Shown here: positions 17,534-25,763 of the stretch, piece by piece
Position numbering within the stretch: the first letter of the stretch is position 1
Layout of the letters: each line of letters starts with the position of its first letter
NCBI GenBank assembly: GCA_036270875.1
Contig: DATBBR010000031.1
Location: forward strand, 1 to 64,000
Direction of reading: 5' to 3'
DNA: 64,000 nucleotides
DNA from: Acidimicrobiales bacterium
GTDB taxonomy: Bacteria; Actinomycetota; Acidimicrobiia; Acidimicrobiales; AC-9
Made by a program: the position numbers and the translations under genes
The notes under the pieces: generated by a model
Database searches by the model: none
Seen by the model: the letters and a program-made list of their open reading frames with translations, nothing else
What the model was told of the DNA's origin: nothing

Positions 17534-17995
17534 GTGTCCGGACCCCCCTCCGAGCCCGACCCCGATCGCGGCTACACCCTGACTCGCACCTACGACGCTC
17601 CTCGGCCACTCGTCTGGCGGGCCATCACCGAGTCCGAGCTCTTCGCACGGTGGTTTGGCGCCGAGTTCATTGTCGACGTCCACCAATGGGACCTGCGCCC
17701 GGGCGGCGAGTGGCGGGCGACCATGCATTACCAGGGCAACGAGATGCCGTGGGCTGGGCGCTTCGTGGAGATCGACGAGCCGGAGCGGCTCGTCGTGGCG
17801 ATCATCGACCAGCCCGCGGTCGAGGAGGTGTACGAGCTGATGACCTACACGCTCGTCGAGAAGGGCGAGCAGACTGAGCTCGTCTTGCGCCAGAGCGGGG
17901 GCCACCTCACTGACGAGCAGTACGAGCAGGCCCGAGGGGGCACTGCGTCCTTCTTGGATGAGATGGCGAAGGTCGTCGCCAGCCTCCGCGGCTAG
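17534..17995 (+). CDS. SRPBCC/AHSA1-domain protein
   Basis: A 153-residue protein with the START-like hydrophobic cavity fold of the AHSA1 group: LTRTYDAPRPLVWRAITESELFARWFG at the start, GEWRATMHYQGNE in the middle and a closing helix FLDEMAKVVASL. Such proteins bind lipids or small ligands or act as stress-related chaperone-like proteins; no enzymatic role is clear. GTG 17534 is chosen because AAGGAG lies 6 bp upstream. It is divergent from an ArsR gene, whereas these pairs are more often co-directional. Confidence 0.88.
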   Translation: MSGPPSEPDPDRGYTLTRTYDAPRPLVWRAITESELFARWFGAEFIVDVHQWDLRPGGEWRATMHYQGNEMPWAGRFVEIDEPERLVVAIIDQPAVEEVYELMTYTLVEKGEQTELVLRQSGGHLTDEQYEQARGGTASFLDEMAKVVASLRG

Positions 17996-18006
17996 CCGAG
18001 TCCGGC

Positions 18007-19134
18007 TCAGCTACCAGCCCTCCAGCTGAGGCTCGAACTGCCCACTGCAGGTCGCCGGGCGATGGCCTGTCGTGACTCTTCCTCGAGGACGGCAGTAAGG
18101 CGGCCGGCCGGAAGCTCGCGCGCCAGGCCTACTGCCTGGCCGGCCCACAGCGACAAGAACTCGGCTCGATCGAGCTCGACGGCGCGTTGTCGCACGTCTC
18201 GGGTCAGGGCGTTGAGCACCGGGTACCCGGGCAGGTCGTTGCGACCAGCGAGCTCCTGGGCCAGTCGGTTGACGATTCCCCGGGCCCGGCGGCCCGAGAA
18301 GGCAGAGGTGATAACGGTCTCGTCCGCGCCGGCGTGGCGGATGGCGTCGCGGTAGGGCTGGCTGGTGCCGGCCTCGGGGCAGAGCAGATACGCAGTGCCC
18401 AGCTGAGCCGCACACGCGCCGAGCATCAGGGCAGCGGCGACGCCGCGTCCATCTCCGATTCCCCCGGCCGCGACGACAGGAACCTCGACCGCGTCGCATA
18501 CCTGGGGCACCAGGGCGACCAGTCCCACGAGGTTGTCTCCGGACGCGGAGAGAAAGCTCCCCCGGTGTCCTCCGGCCTCGGCACCCTGGGCGCAGATGAA
18601 GTCCACACCACTCTCTTGGAGAGCGCGCGCCTCGGCCACTGTGGTCGCGGTTCCGCCTACGAGGGTCCCGACTTCGTGCAGGGCCCGCAGGGCGCCGGCG
18701 GGGAGGAGCCCGAAGGTGACGCTGAAGATCGGAACGCTCTCATCCACTACGACGTCCAGCTGTTCGGAGAAGTCCTCGGCGTAACGCGTCGGGGCCGCAT
18801 CCCCCTCGAGTCCGAGCTCACGTCGATAGGGGGCGAGGACCTCTCTGGCCCGTTTGATGGAATCGTCATCGGCCGTCACCTCCTCAGGAGCGAAGAGGTT
18901 GACGGCAAATGGCTGGTCGGTGCTTCCCCGCACCGCCCGGATGTCGTGGCGTAATCGCTCGGGACCTAGGTAGCCGCCACCCAGGCAACCAAGACCGCCG
19001 GCGTTGCTGACAGCAGCCACCAGTTCCGGCGTCGACGGTCCTCCCGCCATGGGGCCGAGCAGCACAGGGAGCCGGATCCCGAACAGCTCGCGCGCCCGCC
19101 GGCCGAACGACTCGAGATCGTCGTCGTTGCTCAT
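18007..19134 (-). CDS. Nitronate monooxygenase (2-nitropropane dioxygenase family)
   Basis: A 375-residue FMN-dependent TIM-barrel enzyme. Family features are PVLLGPMAGGPSTPELVAAVSNAGGLG at the N-terminus, AQGAEAGGHRG near residue 185 (the substrate/FMN loop of class I enzymes, including the catalytic His) and VPVVAAGGIGDGRGVAAAL near 220. Nitronate monooxygenases oxidise propionate-3-nitronate and similar toxins with O2. Some homologues act instead as enoyl reductases or on other substrates, so the exact substrate is inferred. It is convergent with the AHSA1 gene (11-bp gap) and appears to be a single-gene unit. Confidence 0.9.
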   Translation of the reverse strand: MSNDDDLESFGRRARELFGIRLPVLLGPMAGGPSTPELVAAVSNAGGLGCLGGGYLGPERLRHDIRAVRGSTDQPFAVNLFAPEEVTADDDSIKRAREVLAPYRRELGLEGDAAPTRYAEDFSEQLDVVVDESVPIFSVTFGLLPAGALRALHEVGTLVGGTATTVAEARALQESGVDFICAQGAEAGGHRGSFLSASGDNLVGLVALVPQVCDAVEVPVVAAGGIGDGRGVAAALMLGACAAQLGTAYLLCPEAGTSQPYRDAIRHAGADETVITSAFSGRRARGIVNRLAQELAGRNDLPGYPVLNALTRDVRQRAVELDRAEFLSLWAGQAVGLARELPAGRLTAVLEEESRQAIARRPAVGSSSLSWRAGS

Positions 19135-19314
19135 ATGAATCTCGATTTCTGTCGCGGCCCCGGTCGATATCGATCGAAAGCGTCCCTAGCTCGAAGTTAT
19201 CGTCAACGGCGCTCCACCGGCTCGAGCAGTCATGGACAGCCGCCGACGTGTACGGTTGGATCGAGCGCCAAGAAAGCGGGCGGGATAGACGGATAGGCAG
19301 CAGGGGGGGTTCTT

Positions 19315-21024
19315 GTGGGTGGCGCGTTGGCGCGCCAGTGGTGCGCGCGAACCCAGGTAGGCCGTCGACATACTCGACGCTTCTTGTCCAGTCTGGCCGT
19401 CGCTGCGGTAGCACTGTCTCCCGGTGGGTGGGCCATACTCGGGCCAGGTCGTGCGTCGGCCGTTGTGTCTGCCTCCTCCACCTCGAACTGCATCACCTAC
19501 CCATCGCCAGGGACTGGGAGTCACCAGGTGTGTGGCGCCATCCTGGCCAAGTACCTGGCCCTGGGTGGACCCGGGGGGTTCCTGGGCTACCCCACAACCA
19601 ATGAGACCCCGACGCCTGACGGCATCGGCCGCTTCAACCACTTCGCCAACGACGGCTCCATCTACTGGACGCCGAACACCGGGGCGTGGTCCATCCACGG
19701 GGCCATCCAGGACAAATGGGCGTCACTCGGTTGGGAGCAGAGCTTCCTTCGCTACCCGGTTACCGACGAGACCGGCACTCCCGACGGCGTTGGCCGGTTC
19801 AACCACTTCTCGTCAGCCGACCGCTTTGGCGCCTCGATCTACTGGACGCGCTCTACCGGCGCGTGGTCCATCCACGGGGCCATCCAGAGCAAGTGGGCAA
19901 GCCTCGGCTGGGAGAGAGGCTTCCTCGGCCACCCCACGACCGACGAGACCCCGACGCCGGACGGGATAGGCAGTTTCAACCACTTCGCCAACGACGGCTC
20001 CATCTACTGGAGGGCCTCTACCGGGGCGTGGTCCGTCCATGGGGCCATCCGTGACAAGTGGGCCAGCCTGGGCTGGGAGAAGAGCTGTCAGGGCTATCCA
20101 GTGAGCGACGAGTTCGCCATTCCCAACGCCCGTCAAAGCAACTTCTCGAACGGCCAGATCACCTATGACTTCAACTCTGCCCAGGCGACCGCCAAGTGCC
20201 TCCCTGTCTGCAGCGCGCCGAGCGCCTCACCCATCGCGCAGAAGCTGTCGGCTGACATTTGGCCGGCGTTGGCCGGTCGCCAGAGCACATGGGGCATCGC
20301 CGTCTACGACCGGACCTCTGGCGTTACCTGCGCGGTGAACCCGCATCTGCACTTCGACGCGGCCAGCACCGTGAAGGTCGCAATCGTCGGCACGCTGCTG
20401 CGGATGGCCATGGATCAGCATCGCACCCTGACCGGTCAGGAGAACCAACTGGCCACAGCCATGCTCGAGCATTCGGACAACAACGCAACCAGCGCCGTGT
20501 GGGCGGAGGTCGGGGCGGCCCGTTTCCAGCAGTTTCTCAACCTGGTCGGCATGACGGAGACGATTCCCGGCCCGGGTCCGTACTGGGGCCTCACCCGCCA
20601 GACGGCCGACGACGAGGTGAAGCTCCTTCTCATGTTGACCTCGAGCACCACGGTGCTGGATGCCCCCTCTCGTGCCTACGAGCTCGACCTGATGACCAAG
20701 GTCCAGCCCGATCAGCACTGGGGTGTTCCCGCCGGCGCTCCGGCCGGCGTGACCGTGCACCTGAAGACCGGTGACCTTCCCCGGGCAACACGGGGCTGGC
20801 GAGTCCACAGCATCGGAGCCTTCACTGGTGGGGGTGCCGACTACGTGATCGTCGTGCTCACTGACAACGACCCGACGCTGGCCTACGGAATCACCACGAT
20901 CGAGAACGTCGCCACGGTGATCAACCGGGACCTCAATCCGACGCACAATGGCGCCGTCGTGCCGGCCACGACAACGCCACCACCAGAGGTGCCCGACGAG
21001 CACGTTCCTGACGTTCTGCCGTGA
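19315..21024 (+). CDS. Secreted LGFP-repeat serine hydrolase (beta-lactamase-like)
   Basis: A 569-residue exported protein with an Arg-rich start and a hydrophobic stretch (SSLAVAAVALS). Residues ~70-290 hold about four LGFP repeats with cores such as GGFLGYPTTNE, SFLRYPVTDE and GFLGHPTTDE. LGFP repeats are known in actinobacterial envelope proteins and are thought to attach to the wall. The C-terminal domain is a penicillin-binding/beta-lactamase fold: S351-T-V-K354, S387-D-N389 and K484-T-G. No ExxLN omega-loop motif of class A enzymes is seen, so it is more likely a wall-active transpeptidase/esterase-like enzyme than an antibiotic-resistance enzyme. The GTG start follows a G-rich ribosome site. 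Confidence 0.85.
   Translation: MGGALARQWCARTQVGRRHTRRFLSSLAVAAVALSPGGWAILGPGRASAVVSASSTSNCITYPSPGTGSHQVCGAILAKYLALGGPGGFLGYPTTNETPTPDGIGRFNHFANDGSIYWTPNTGAWSIHGAIQDKWASLGWEQSFLRYPVTDETGTPDGVGRFNHFSSADRFGASIYWTRSTGAWSIHGAIQSKWASLGWERGFLGHPTTDETPTPDGIGSFNHFANDGSIYWRASTGAWSVHGAIRDKWASLGWEKSCQGYPVSDEFAIPNARQSNFSNGQITYDFNSAQATAKCLPVCSAPSASPIAQKLSADIWPALAGRQSTWGIAVYDRTSGVTCAVNPHLHFDAASTVKVAIVGTLLRMAMDQHRTLTGQENQLATAMLEHSDNNATSAVWAEVGAARFQQFLNLVGMTETIPGPGPYWGLTRQTADDEVKLLLMLTSSTTVLDAPSRAYELDLMTKVQPDQHWGVPAGAPAGVTVHLKTGDLPRATRGWRVHSIGAFTGGGADYVIVVLTDNDPTLAYGITTIENVATVINRDLNPTHNGAVVPATTTPPPEVPDEHVPDVLP
19590..20094 (+). repeat. In-gene tandem LGFP-coding repeats
   Basis: Imperfect tandem units of about 165-175 bp encode the LGFP repeats. 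Units 1 and 3 are nearly identical over about 60 bp around the codons for PDGIG and FNHFANDGSIYW (about 19611-19673 and 19953-20015). The shared block GCGTGGTCCATCCACGGGGC recurs at 19684 and 19861, with a one-base variant near 20026. High nucleotide identity suggests recent unit duplication or gene conversion. Confidence 0.8.
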
Positions 21025-21027
21025 CCG

Positions 21028-21047
21028 GCGAGGACGAGTTTCCTCGC
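21028..21047 (+). terminator. Hairpin after the LGFP hydrolase gene
   Basis: GCGAGGA-CGAGTT-TCCTCGC is a perfect 7-bp stem starting 4 bp after the stop codon. There is no U-tract. A likely transcription end for the hydrolase gene. Confidence 0.55.
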
Positions 21048-21365
21048 ATCCGAGCTCCCGCGACCCGAGCCCTGTCAGATTGCGTGGAGCCCTTCACAGC
21101 CGCTCCGGATAGGAGTAGGTTTGGGGGAAGAGATCCCTTTCGGCCAAAGGGGGAGCAACGAGGTCGATAGGGTCATTTCGCCGGAGAGAGACTCCCGAAA
21201 CGGTGTTCACTCGACGGTGAGAGCGGTGGATCCGAGCAACGGGCTGCCAGCTTGCATTCAGGTTCGTCAAAGGTCGCTCTTACTTCGGTGGAACAAACTG
21301 TGGGAGCGATCACCCATCCTCGCCGGGATCTGTTCTTCCTGGAGCAGGCAACAGAAAGGGGCCCA
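21048..21365. other. Non-coding gap upstream of the membrane-protein gene
   Basis: About 318 bp with no credible gene. It holds a CCCTTT-CGGCC-AAAGGG inverted repeat (21135-21151) and, at its end, a GAAAGGGG ribosome-binding site for the next gene. Open frames here lack codon bias and ribosome sites. The promoter of the next gene presumably lies here but no clear -35/-10 pair was found. Confidence 0.5.
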
Positions 21366-22049
21366 GTGGCCCTCACCACAGTCCAGCTTCCCGCTCCTCG
21401 AGCCATGGTGCACCACGCGCTGCCCCAGCTGCTCGAGAGCACGATCGCTCCCGCCGCGCTGTTCTACGTGATCCTCACTGCCCTCGGGCTGCGGGGCGCC
21501 CTGCTGGCCACCCTGGCCTGGACGTACCTGGCGCTCGCCAGGCGGCTGCTCACGCGACGCCATCTGCCGGGCATGCTGCTGATCGCCTCGGCCGTGCTCA
21601 CCCTTCGCACGGCTACGGCGCTGGCCACTGGCAGCGCGTTCGTCTACTTCCTCCAGCCCACCGTCGGGACCTTCCTCGTGGCCGCCGCATTCCTCATCTC
21701 GGTCCCGGCTGGGAAGCCGCTGGCCGAGCGGCTTGCCAAGGACTTCTGCCCACTCGATCCCGCACTCTTCAAGCGGCCCTATGTGCAGCGGTTCTTCCTG
21801 CGGATCTCTCTGCTGTGGACCCTCGTGTTCGTCGTCAATGCCGCCCTCGGCCTGTGGTTCCTGCTCAGCCAGTCCCTCGGCAACTTCGTGCTGCTGAAGA
21901 CTGGCGTCACGATGCTCGTGATCGCAGCGGCCGTCGCCGTCTCCACGCTCTGGTTTCGCCGTATCCTTCGAGGCGAGGGCCTCGCTCTCCGGTGGTCGGC
22001 CAGGGCTCCGCAACTGCTTCCGGTCGAGAGCGGCAACGGTCGAGTCTGA
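21366..22049 (+). CDS. VC0807-like integral membrane protein, unknown function
   Basis: A 227-residue hydrophobic protein with about six predicted helices, including LESTIAPAALFYVILTAL, GMLLIASAVLTLRTATALATG and LLWTLVFVVNAALGLWFLL. The pattern of an early helix, SAFVYFLQPTVGTFLVAAAFLIS and KRPYVQRFFLRISLLW resembles the VC0807-like membrane family, whose function is unknown. GTG 21366 is chosen for GAAAGGGG at proper spacing; an upstream reading from 21252 would add a hydrophilic, non-family segment. It converges on the methyltransferase gene. The last ~20 residues are cytoplasmic and basic. Confidence 0.75.
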   Translation: MALTTVQLPAPRAMVHHALPQLLESTIAPAALFYVILTALGLRGALLATLAWTYLALARRLLTRRHLPGMLLIASAVLTLRTATALATGSAFVYFLQPTVGTFLVAAAFLISVPAGKPLAERLAKDFCPLDPALFKRPYVQRFFLRISLLWTLVFVVNAALGLWFLLSQSLGNFVLLKTGVTMLVIAAAVAVSTLWFRRILRGEGLALRWSARAPQLLPVESGNGRV

Positions 22050-22081
22050 GATCCATCTGACTCGTCCGGGTGACCGCGCCG

Positions 22082-22894
22082 TCATCCACGAGGTTTGGCT
22101 GCCCTGACGAAGAGCCACTTGCGCTCGTAGAGCCCGGCGCTCCGATCGCTCGCTGCGGCCTCCATGACCGCTCGTCCCAACACGGGACACGACACTTCGG
22201 GGTCGTAGTCGGGGAGCACCGCCTCGGCGAAGATGTCGGTCTGCAGGAACGAGGCCAGAAAATGAGGCGTGATCGGTATGGCGACGCTGTCGGTGATCAC
22301 ATCGACGAATCCCGTCCGGGCCAGCGTGTCGACCAGGCGGTCTTCCGACAGCTCCTCACGGTCCTTGTACATCCTCTTCTCGTTCGCGGCTCGCTTCGGA
22401 GCCGACCTCAGCTCGCGTAGAGCCCGAAACAGCGTCGCTCTCGCCAGACGGTGCTCCTCCTCGCTGCTTGCATCGCGATGAAAGGCCGTGCTGGCTGAGA
22501 AGGTGCCGCCTGGCCGCAGCACGGTGAGGATGCTGCTCGTCGCCAGGGCAAGATCGTCGAAGAGATGGATGGCGTTGGCGACAAGGACATGATCGACGGA
22601 GGCGGGAGGCAGTTGCCGGTGGAGTCCCTCCGCGGTGGTGTGCAGATAGCGGGCCCGGTCACCCAGTGCATTTCGCGCTGTGGCGATCGCAGCCTCGTCG
22701 GGGTCGACAACGATGAGCTCCGCTGGTGGGCAATGCTCGAGCATGGCGATCGACAGCGCCCCCGTCCCCGCTCCGAGGTCGACGACCCTCTGGCCCGCAG
22801 GGACACTGGCGAACGCGACGAGGTGATCGATTCCGAGCTGGTACGAGCGATCGGTGCTGAATGCCTCGTAGGGAGTACCGAGAGCCTTGTCCAT
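22082..22894 (-). CDS. SAM-dependent class I methyltransferase
   Basis: A 270-residue protein. The SAM-binding motif I is VVDLGAGTGALSIAML (residues ~36-51), the acidic residue of motif II lies in LIVVDPDEAAI, and VLVANAIHLFDDLALA marks the post-motif region. The fold is a standard Rossmann methyltransferase; the methyl acceptor cannot be inferred. ATG 22894 is used because upstream codons in the same frame lack family similarity. The C-terminal ~100 residues carry no recognised extra domain. No partner gene suggests a pathway. Confidence 0.85.
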   Translation of the reverse strand: MDKALGTPYEAFSTDRSYQLGIDHLVAFASVPAGQRVVDLGAGTGALSIAMLEHCPPAELIVVDPDEAAIATARNALGDRARYLHTTAEGLHRQLPPASVDHVLVANAIHLFDDLALATSSILTVLRPGGTFSASTAFHRDASSEEEHRLARATLFRALRELRSAPKRAANEKRMYKDREELSEDRLVDTLARTGFVDVITDSVAIPITPHFLASFLQTDIFAEAVLPDYDPEVSCPVLGRAVMEAAASDRSAGLYERKWLFVRAAKPRG

Positions 22895-23215
22895 CGTTGT
22901 CCCGCCTGAACCCTCGCCCGGCCAGTCCTGGAGGTCGCGAGGACCCCGGTCTCCGATGATAGTCAGGGGGCCATTGGTGATAGGGTGAGTGTCGGCCCCT
23001 CGGAGGGGTGCCCTGCAGCTGCTCGTCTCCTGCCCTGTCACCTCTTCTCAATCGACGACGAGGTGACGTGCGCCATTCGGGTTCGAACGCTGGCGAGCCC
23101 CGGTGCGATGGTGTGCGGCCGTCCCGGGCGAGCGCCGCGGGCTGGAGGTCCACCCGCGCCGAGCGGGGCCCGTGCCCAGACCGACGGGTACGACAAGTGG
23201 CGCCGGGAGGCAGAG
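22895..23215. other. Divergent intergenic region with inverted repeat
   Basis: About 320 bp between the methyltransferase (minus) and a small-protein gene (plus). It contains GTCACCTC and GAGGTGAC (23037-23044 and 23060-23067), a perfect 8-bp inverted repeat with a 15-nt spacer, and a small CCCCT-CGG-AGGGG hairpin at 22996-23008. The spacer size would suit either a DNA-looping operator or an RNA hairpin. No gene is supported. Confidence 0.5.
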
Positions 23216-23527
23216 ATGGACGCAGAAATTGGTAACGACACATCCAGTCGAGATGATCAGGTTCTCGAGCTCCGCAACGCAGGGCAGTCGTTCGCTGCCA
23301 TAGCCAAGACGGTCGGCTACGGGCGGGCATCAGAGACCAGAGAGGCCTTCAATCGGGCGCTACGACGCCGGCCCGAGGAGGTGCGCGCCGCTCTTCGCCT
23401 CCAAGAGATGGTTCGACTCGATGCGATGGCCGATGTCTTCCGCAAGAGCCCCAAGCTGGACGAGGAGGAGATCGCTCAACGTCTCAAGGCCGTTGACCAA
23501 CTCCGAACCAGGCTGATGGCGGACTGA
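23216..23527 (+). CDS. Small helix-turn-helix-like protein, unknown function
   Basis: A 103-residue hydrophilic protein from ATG 23216, with GGGAGG 5-10 bp upstream. Residues ~15-60 (VLELRNAGQSFAAIAKTVG, then SETREAFNRALRRRP) look like a resolvase/sigma-type helix-turn-helix in which an invariant glycine ends the first helix. The C-terminal half is a charged helix ending in a KAVDQLRTRLMAD-like segment. No enzyme motif is present. It may be a small DNA-binding protein; the family was not recognised. It precedes another small protein gene by 58 bp on the same strand. Confidence 0.65.
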   Translation: MDAEIGNDTSSRDDQVLELRNAGQSFAAIAKTVGYGRASETREAFNRALRRRPEEVRAALRLQEMVRLDAMADVFRKSPKLDEEEIAQRLKAVDQLRTRLMAD

Positions 23528-23585
23528 GTGTCCCGCGACCGTGCCAGTCGAGCTCGGAGTTCCGACACGCACAGGAAGGACAGTG

Positions 23586-23816
23586 ATGACCGTCTCTGAC
23601 GAGAACAGCGGCAGGCCCCTACCTCCGGGCACCGAGGTCGAAGTGCGGAACCGGTTCAACGGGGATTGGGCGAGCGGCTTCGAGGTGGCCGACGTCGTCG
23701 CAGGCGCGGTCGGGCCACGGCCCGACGAATACTGGCTTCGTCGACTCTCGGATGGCACGAAGCTGGGCCCGAGCTTCTCGCCGAGTGACATTCGTCTCCG
23801 GCGCTCGTCGATCTGA
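23586..23816 (+). CDS. Small SH3/Tudor-like protein, unknown function
   Basis: A 76-residue protein from ATG 23586 with GGAAGG upstream. The sequence PPGTEVEVRNRFNGDWASGFEVADVV, then YWLRRLSDGTKLGPSFSPSDIRL, suggests a five-strand SH3/Tudor-like barrel of a kind common in small actinobacterial hypotheticals. No catalytic motif is visible. It is co-directional with the HTH-like small protein and may be co-transcribed with it; it converges on the Crp-type regulator gene. Confidence 0.7.
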   Translation: MTVSDENSGRPLPPGTEVEVRNRFNGDWASGFEVADVVAGAVGPRPDEYWLRRLSDGTKLGPSFSPSDIRLRRSSI

Positions 23817-23839
23817 GGGTCACTGGCCGGGTGGCCAGG

Positions 23840-24553
23840 TCACACGAGCCGGTCGAACACCTCTCTGAGCACCCGGTAGCACTCGCAGGAAGCGTTTTCG
23901 AGCCCGCGGCGATCGGTGATGGTGATGCGGCCCCGGTGGAACCGGATGAAGCCGGCTTGCTGGAGGATGCCGGCCACCACTGTCACGGATGGGCGTCGGA
24001 CCCCGAGCATCTGGGCGAGGAACTCCTGGGTGAGGGGGAACTCATTCGACCCGACCCGGTCGTGGGTGAGCAACATCCAGCGCGCGCAGCGCTCCTCGAT
24101 CGAGTGCAGGCCGTTGCAGGCCACCTGCTGCCCGATCTGGCTGACGAAGGCCTGGGTGTAGCGATGGACCAGCCAGGTGAGCTCTCCCCCCGCAGCCACT
24201 TTTGTGGCGAAGGTCGGTTCGTCCATCACCAGGGCGTCGCCGGGCACCTGGCACTGCACGAACTCGCGAGGGTTGACCGTGTCGATGCCCCAGGAGACAG
24301 AGAGGCCGACCAGTCCCTCGTTGCCCACGGTGGCGATCTCGACGCCCGATGTGCCCTCCACCAGGTTCAGCAGCGACGCCACCGCCGTGAGCGGGAAGTA
24401 GACGCTGTCGATGCGCTTGCCGGGCTCGCAGAGCAGCTCCTTCAGCTCCAGCCGTACCTGCTCGAGGTGGGGGGCCAGCTCGGCCTTGTCGGTCGCCGGA
24501 AGGGAATCGAGGAGCCGGTTGCCCTCGGGGATCTCAGCTTGCCCTGACGGCAT
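23840..24553 (-). CDS. Crp/Fnr-family transcriptional regulator
   Basis: A 237-residue protein with an N-terminal cyclic-nucleotide-binding-like beta-roll (~30-140; PGKRIDSVYFPLTAVASLLNLVEG, GNEGLVGLSV) and a C-terminal winged helix (~180-225; LTQEFLAQMLGVRRPSVTVVAGILQQAGFI). The classic cAMP phosphate-binding Arg-Ser pair is not obvious, so the ligand may differ or be absent. This is a known actinobacterial/proteobacterial subgroup with the motif SVYFPL. No target is evident from neighbours; it is convergent with the small-protein pair. Confidence 0.88.
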   Translation of the reverse strand: MPSGQAEIPEGNRLLDSLPATDKAELAPHLEQVRLELKELLCEPGKRIDSVYFPLTAVASLLNLVEGTSGVEIATVGNEGLVGLSVSWGIDTVNPREFVQCQVPGDALVMDEPTFATKVAAGGELTWLVHRYTQAFVSQIGQQVACNGLHSIEERCARWMLLTHDRVGSNEFPLTQEFLAQMLGVRRPSVTVVAGILQQAGFIRFHRGRITITDRRGLENASCECYRVLREVFDRLV

Positions 24554-24864
24554 CTCGCCACCTCGACTGGGTGATCACAAGGCCGCGTGGGGACGCGACA
24601 CGAAGCGTCCCCGGCAGGCTCTTCCAGCTCAACGGTCCCACTTCCAACTTCACCTTCGGCACGCGACTTCGTCCCCACGGATGCTCACTTCACTGACACC
24701 TCCATACTAGTGACCTGCGGCCCCACCCAGCACTCGACTACCGCCCGAATCGGTGTGAAGAGGTTCACGGAGGGGTAGAGATACTACGCGGCTGGAAGTG
24801 CTAGACCGTTCCCCCATCGGGGTGCCCTGTCAACCAGATGGGGCGGTAGCGACTCAATGACGGA
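24554..24864. other. Intergenic region between Crp-type regulator and acyltransferase
   Basis: About 311 bp between divergent genes with no credible coding frame. An inverted repeat CCCCATC...GATGGGG (24812-24818 and 24837-24843) lies 22 bp upstream of the acyltransferase start. Both promoters presumably lie here; the repeat is the only structure seen. Confidence 0.45.
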
Positions 24865-25752
24865 ATGCGTGCTCGACTCGTGACGCCCCAGGAAAAGAGG
24901 CAAGGTCTGATCGAGTCGGCCGGCTCCTCGCTGGCCTCGTCGGTGGCGGCACGGGTGCCCAGAGCCGATCTCGACCAACGGGATCCCGACTTTATTCGCG
25001 AGTGGCTGCCCGGGGCGTGGCTGGTGGCCACGCTCTGGCATCGGGCCGAGGTGCGGGGCCTCGACCGGATTCCGGACGAGGGCCCGGTGCTGCTCGTTGG
25101 CAACCATTCCGGCGGCAACATGGCGCCGGACACCATCGTGTTCACTCTCGCATTCGTCTCGTACTTCGGCGTCGAGCGACCGTTCTTCCAGCTGGCCCAC
25201 AACCTGGTGCTCGCCGTGCCCCACCTGTCCTGGTTGCCGAAGTTCGGCGCCGTCGCCGCCTCACACGCCAACTCCGAGCAGGCGCTGCGCTCCGGCGCGG
25301 CGCTGCTCGTCTATCCGGGTGGTGATCGCGAGGTCCACCGGCCGAGTTGGGACTCGGCCAAGGTCGACTTCGGAGGTCGCACGGGCTTCGTCGATCTGGC
25401 CCTCACCCACGACGTGCCCATCGTGCCGGTGGTCGCCATCGGGGGTCAGGAGACTGCGCTGTTCCTGTCCCGCGGTGAGCGTCTCGCCCGCGCCCTGCGC
25501 TTGGACCGTCTCTTCCGGCTCAAGGTCCTGCCCATCTCCCTGGCGCTGCCTTGGGGCCTGAACGTAGGAGACTTCTTCACCCACCTGCCCCTTCCGGCCA
25601 AGATCACCATCCAGGCGCTCGAGCCGATCTGTCTGCGGTCCGAGTACGGCCCCGCGCCCGACCGTGACACCGTCGCCGATGACATCACGCGCCGGATGCA
25701 GGACTGTCTCGACGAGCTGGCCGCCGACCGGCGGCTGCCGGTGCTGGGCTGA
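24865..25752 (+). CDS. Lysophospholipid acyltransferase family protein (PlsC-like)
   Basis: A 295-residue acyltransferase. The catalytic block reads VLLVGNHSGGNMAPD at about residues 73-87, a longer-spaced variant of the H-x4-D motif, and the acceptor loop reads LLVYPGGDREVHRPSW near 150. The family transfers acyl chains from acyl-CoA or acyl-ACP to lysophospholipids or related acceptors at the inner face of the membrane. Spacing of the His-Asp pair places it in the subgroup often annotated as diacylglycerol-acyltransferase-like. It heads a short run with an SRPBCC protein 11 bp downstream. Confidence 0.85.
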   Translation: MRARLVTPQEKRQGLIESAGSSLASSVAARVPRADLDQRDPDFIREWLPGAWLVATLWHRAEVRGLDRIPDEGPVLLVGNHSGGNMAPDTIVFTLAFVSYFGVERPFFQLAHNLVLAVPHLSWLPKFGAVAASHANSEQALRSGAALLVYPGGDREVHRPSWDSAKVDFGGRTGFVDLALTHDVPIVPVVAIGGQETALFLSRGERLARALRLDRLFRLKVLPISLALPWGLNVGDFFTHLPLPAKITIQALEPICLRSEYGPAPDRDTVADDITRRMQDCLDELAADRRLPVLG

Positions 25753-25763
25753 GGTCGCAGGAC

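Noticed and set aside
19590..20094. Tandem repeats as a possible CRISPR array
   Set aside because: The repeats are in-frame coding units of about 165-175 bp that encode LGFP repeats, with no spacers.
19315..21024. Antibiotic-resistance class A beta-lactamase
   Set aside because: SxxK, SDN and KTG are present but no ExxLN omega-loop is seen, and the protein carries wall-binding LGFP repeats.
23081..23090. GTTCGAACGC resembling a tRNA T-loop
   Set aside because: The neighbouring bases do not form the T-stem (the base that should pair with G53 is G) and no acceptor or anticodon arm could be built.
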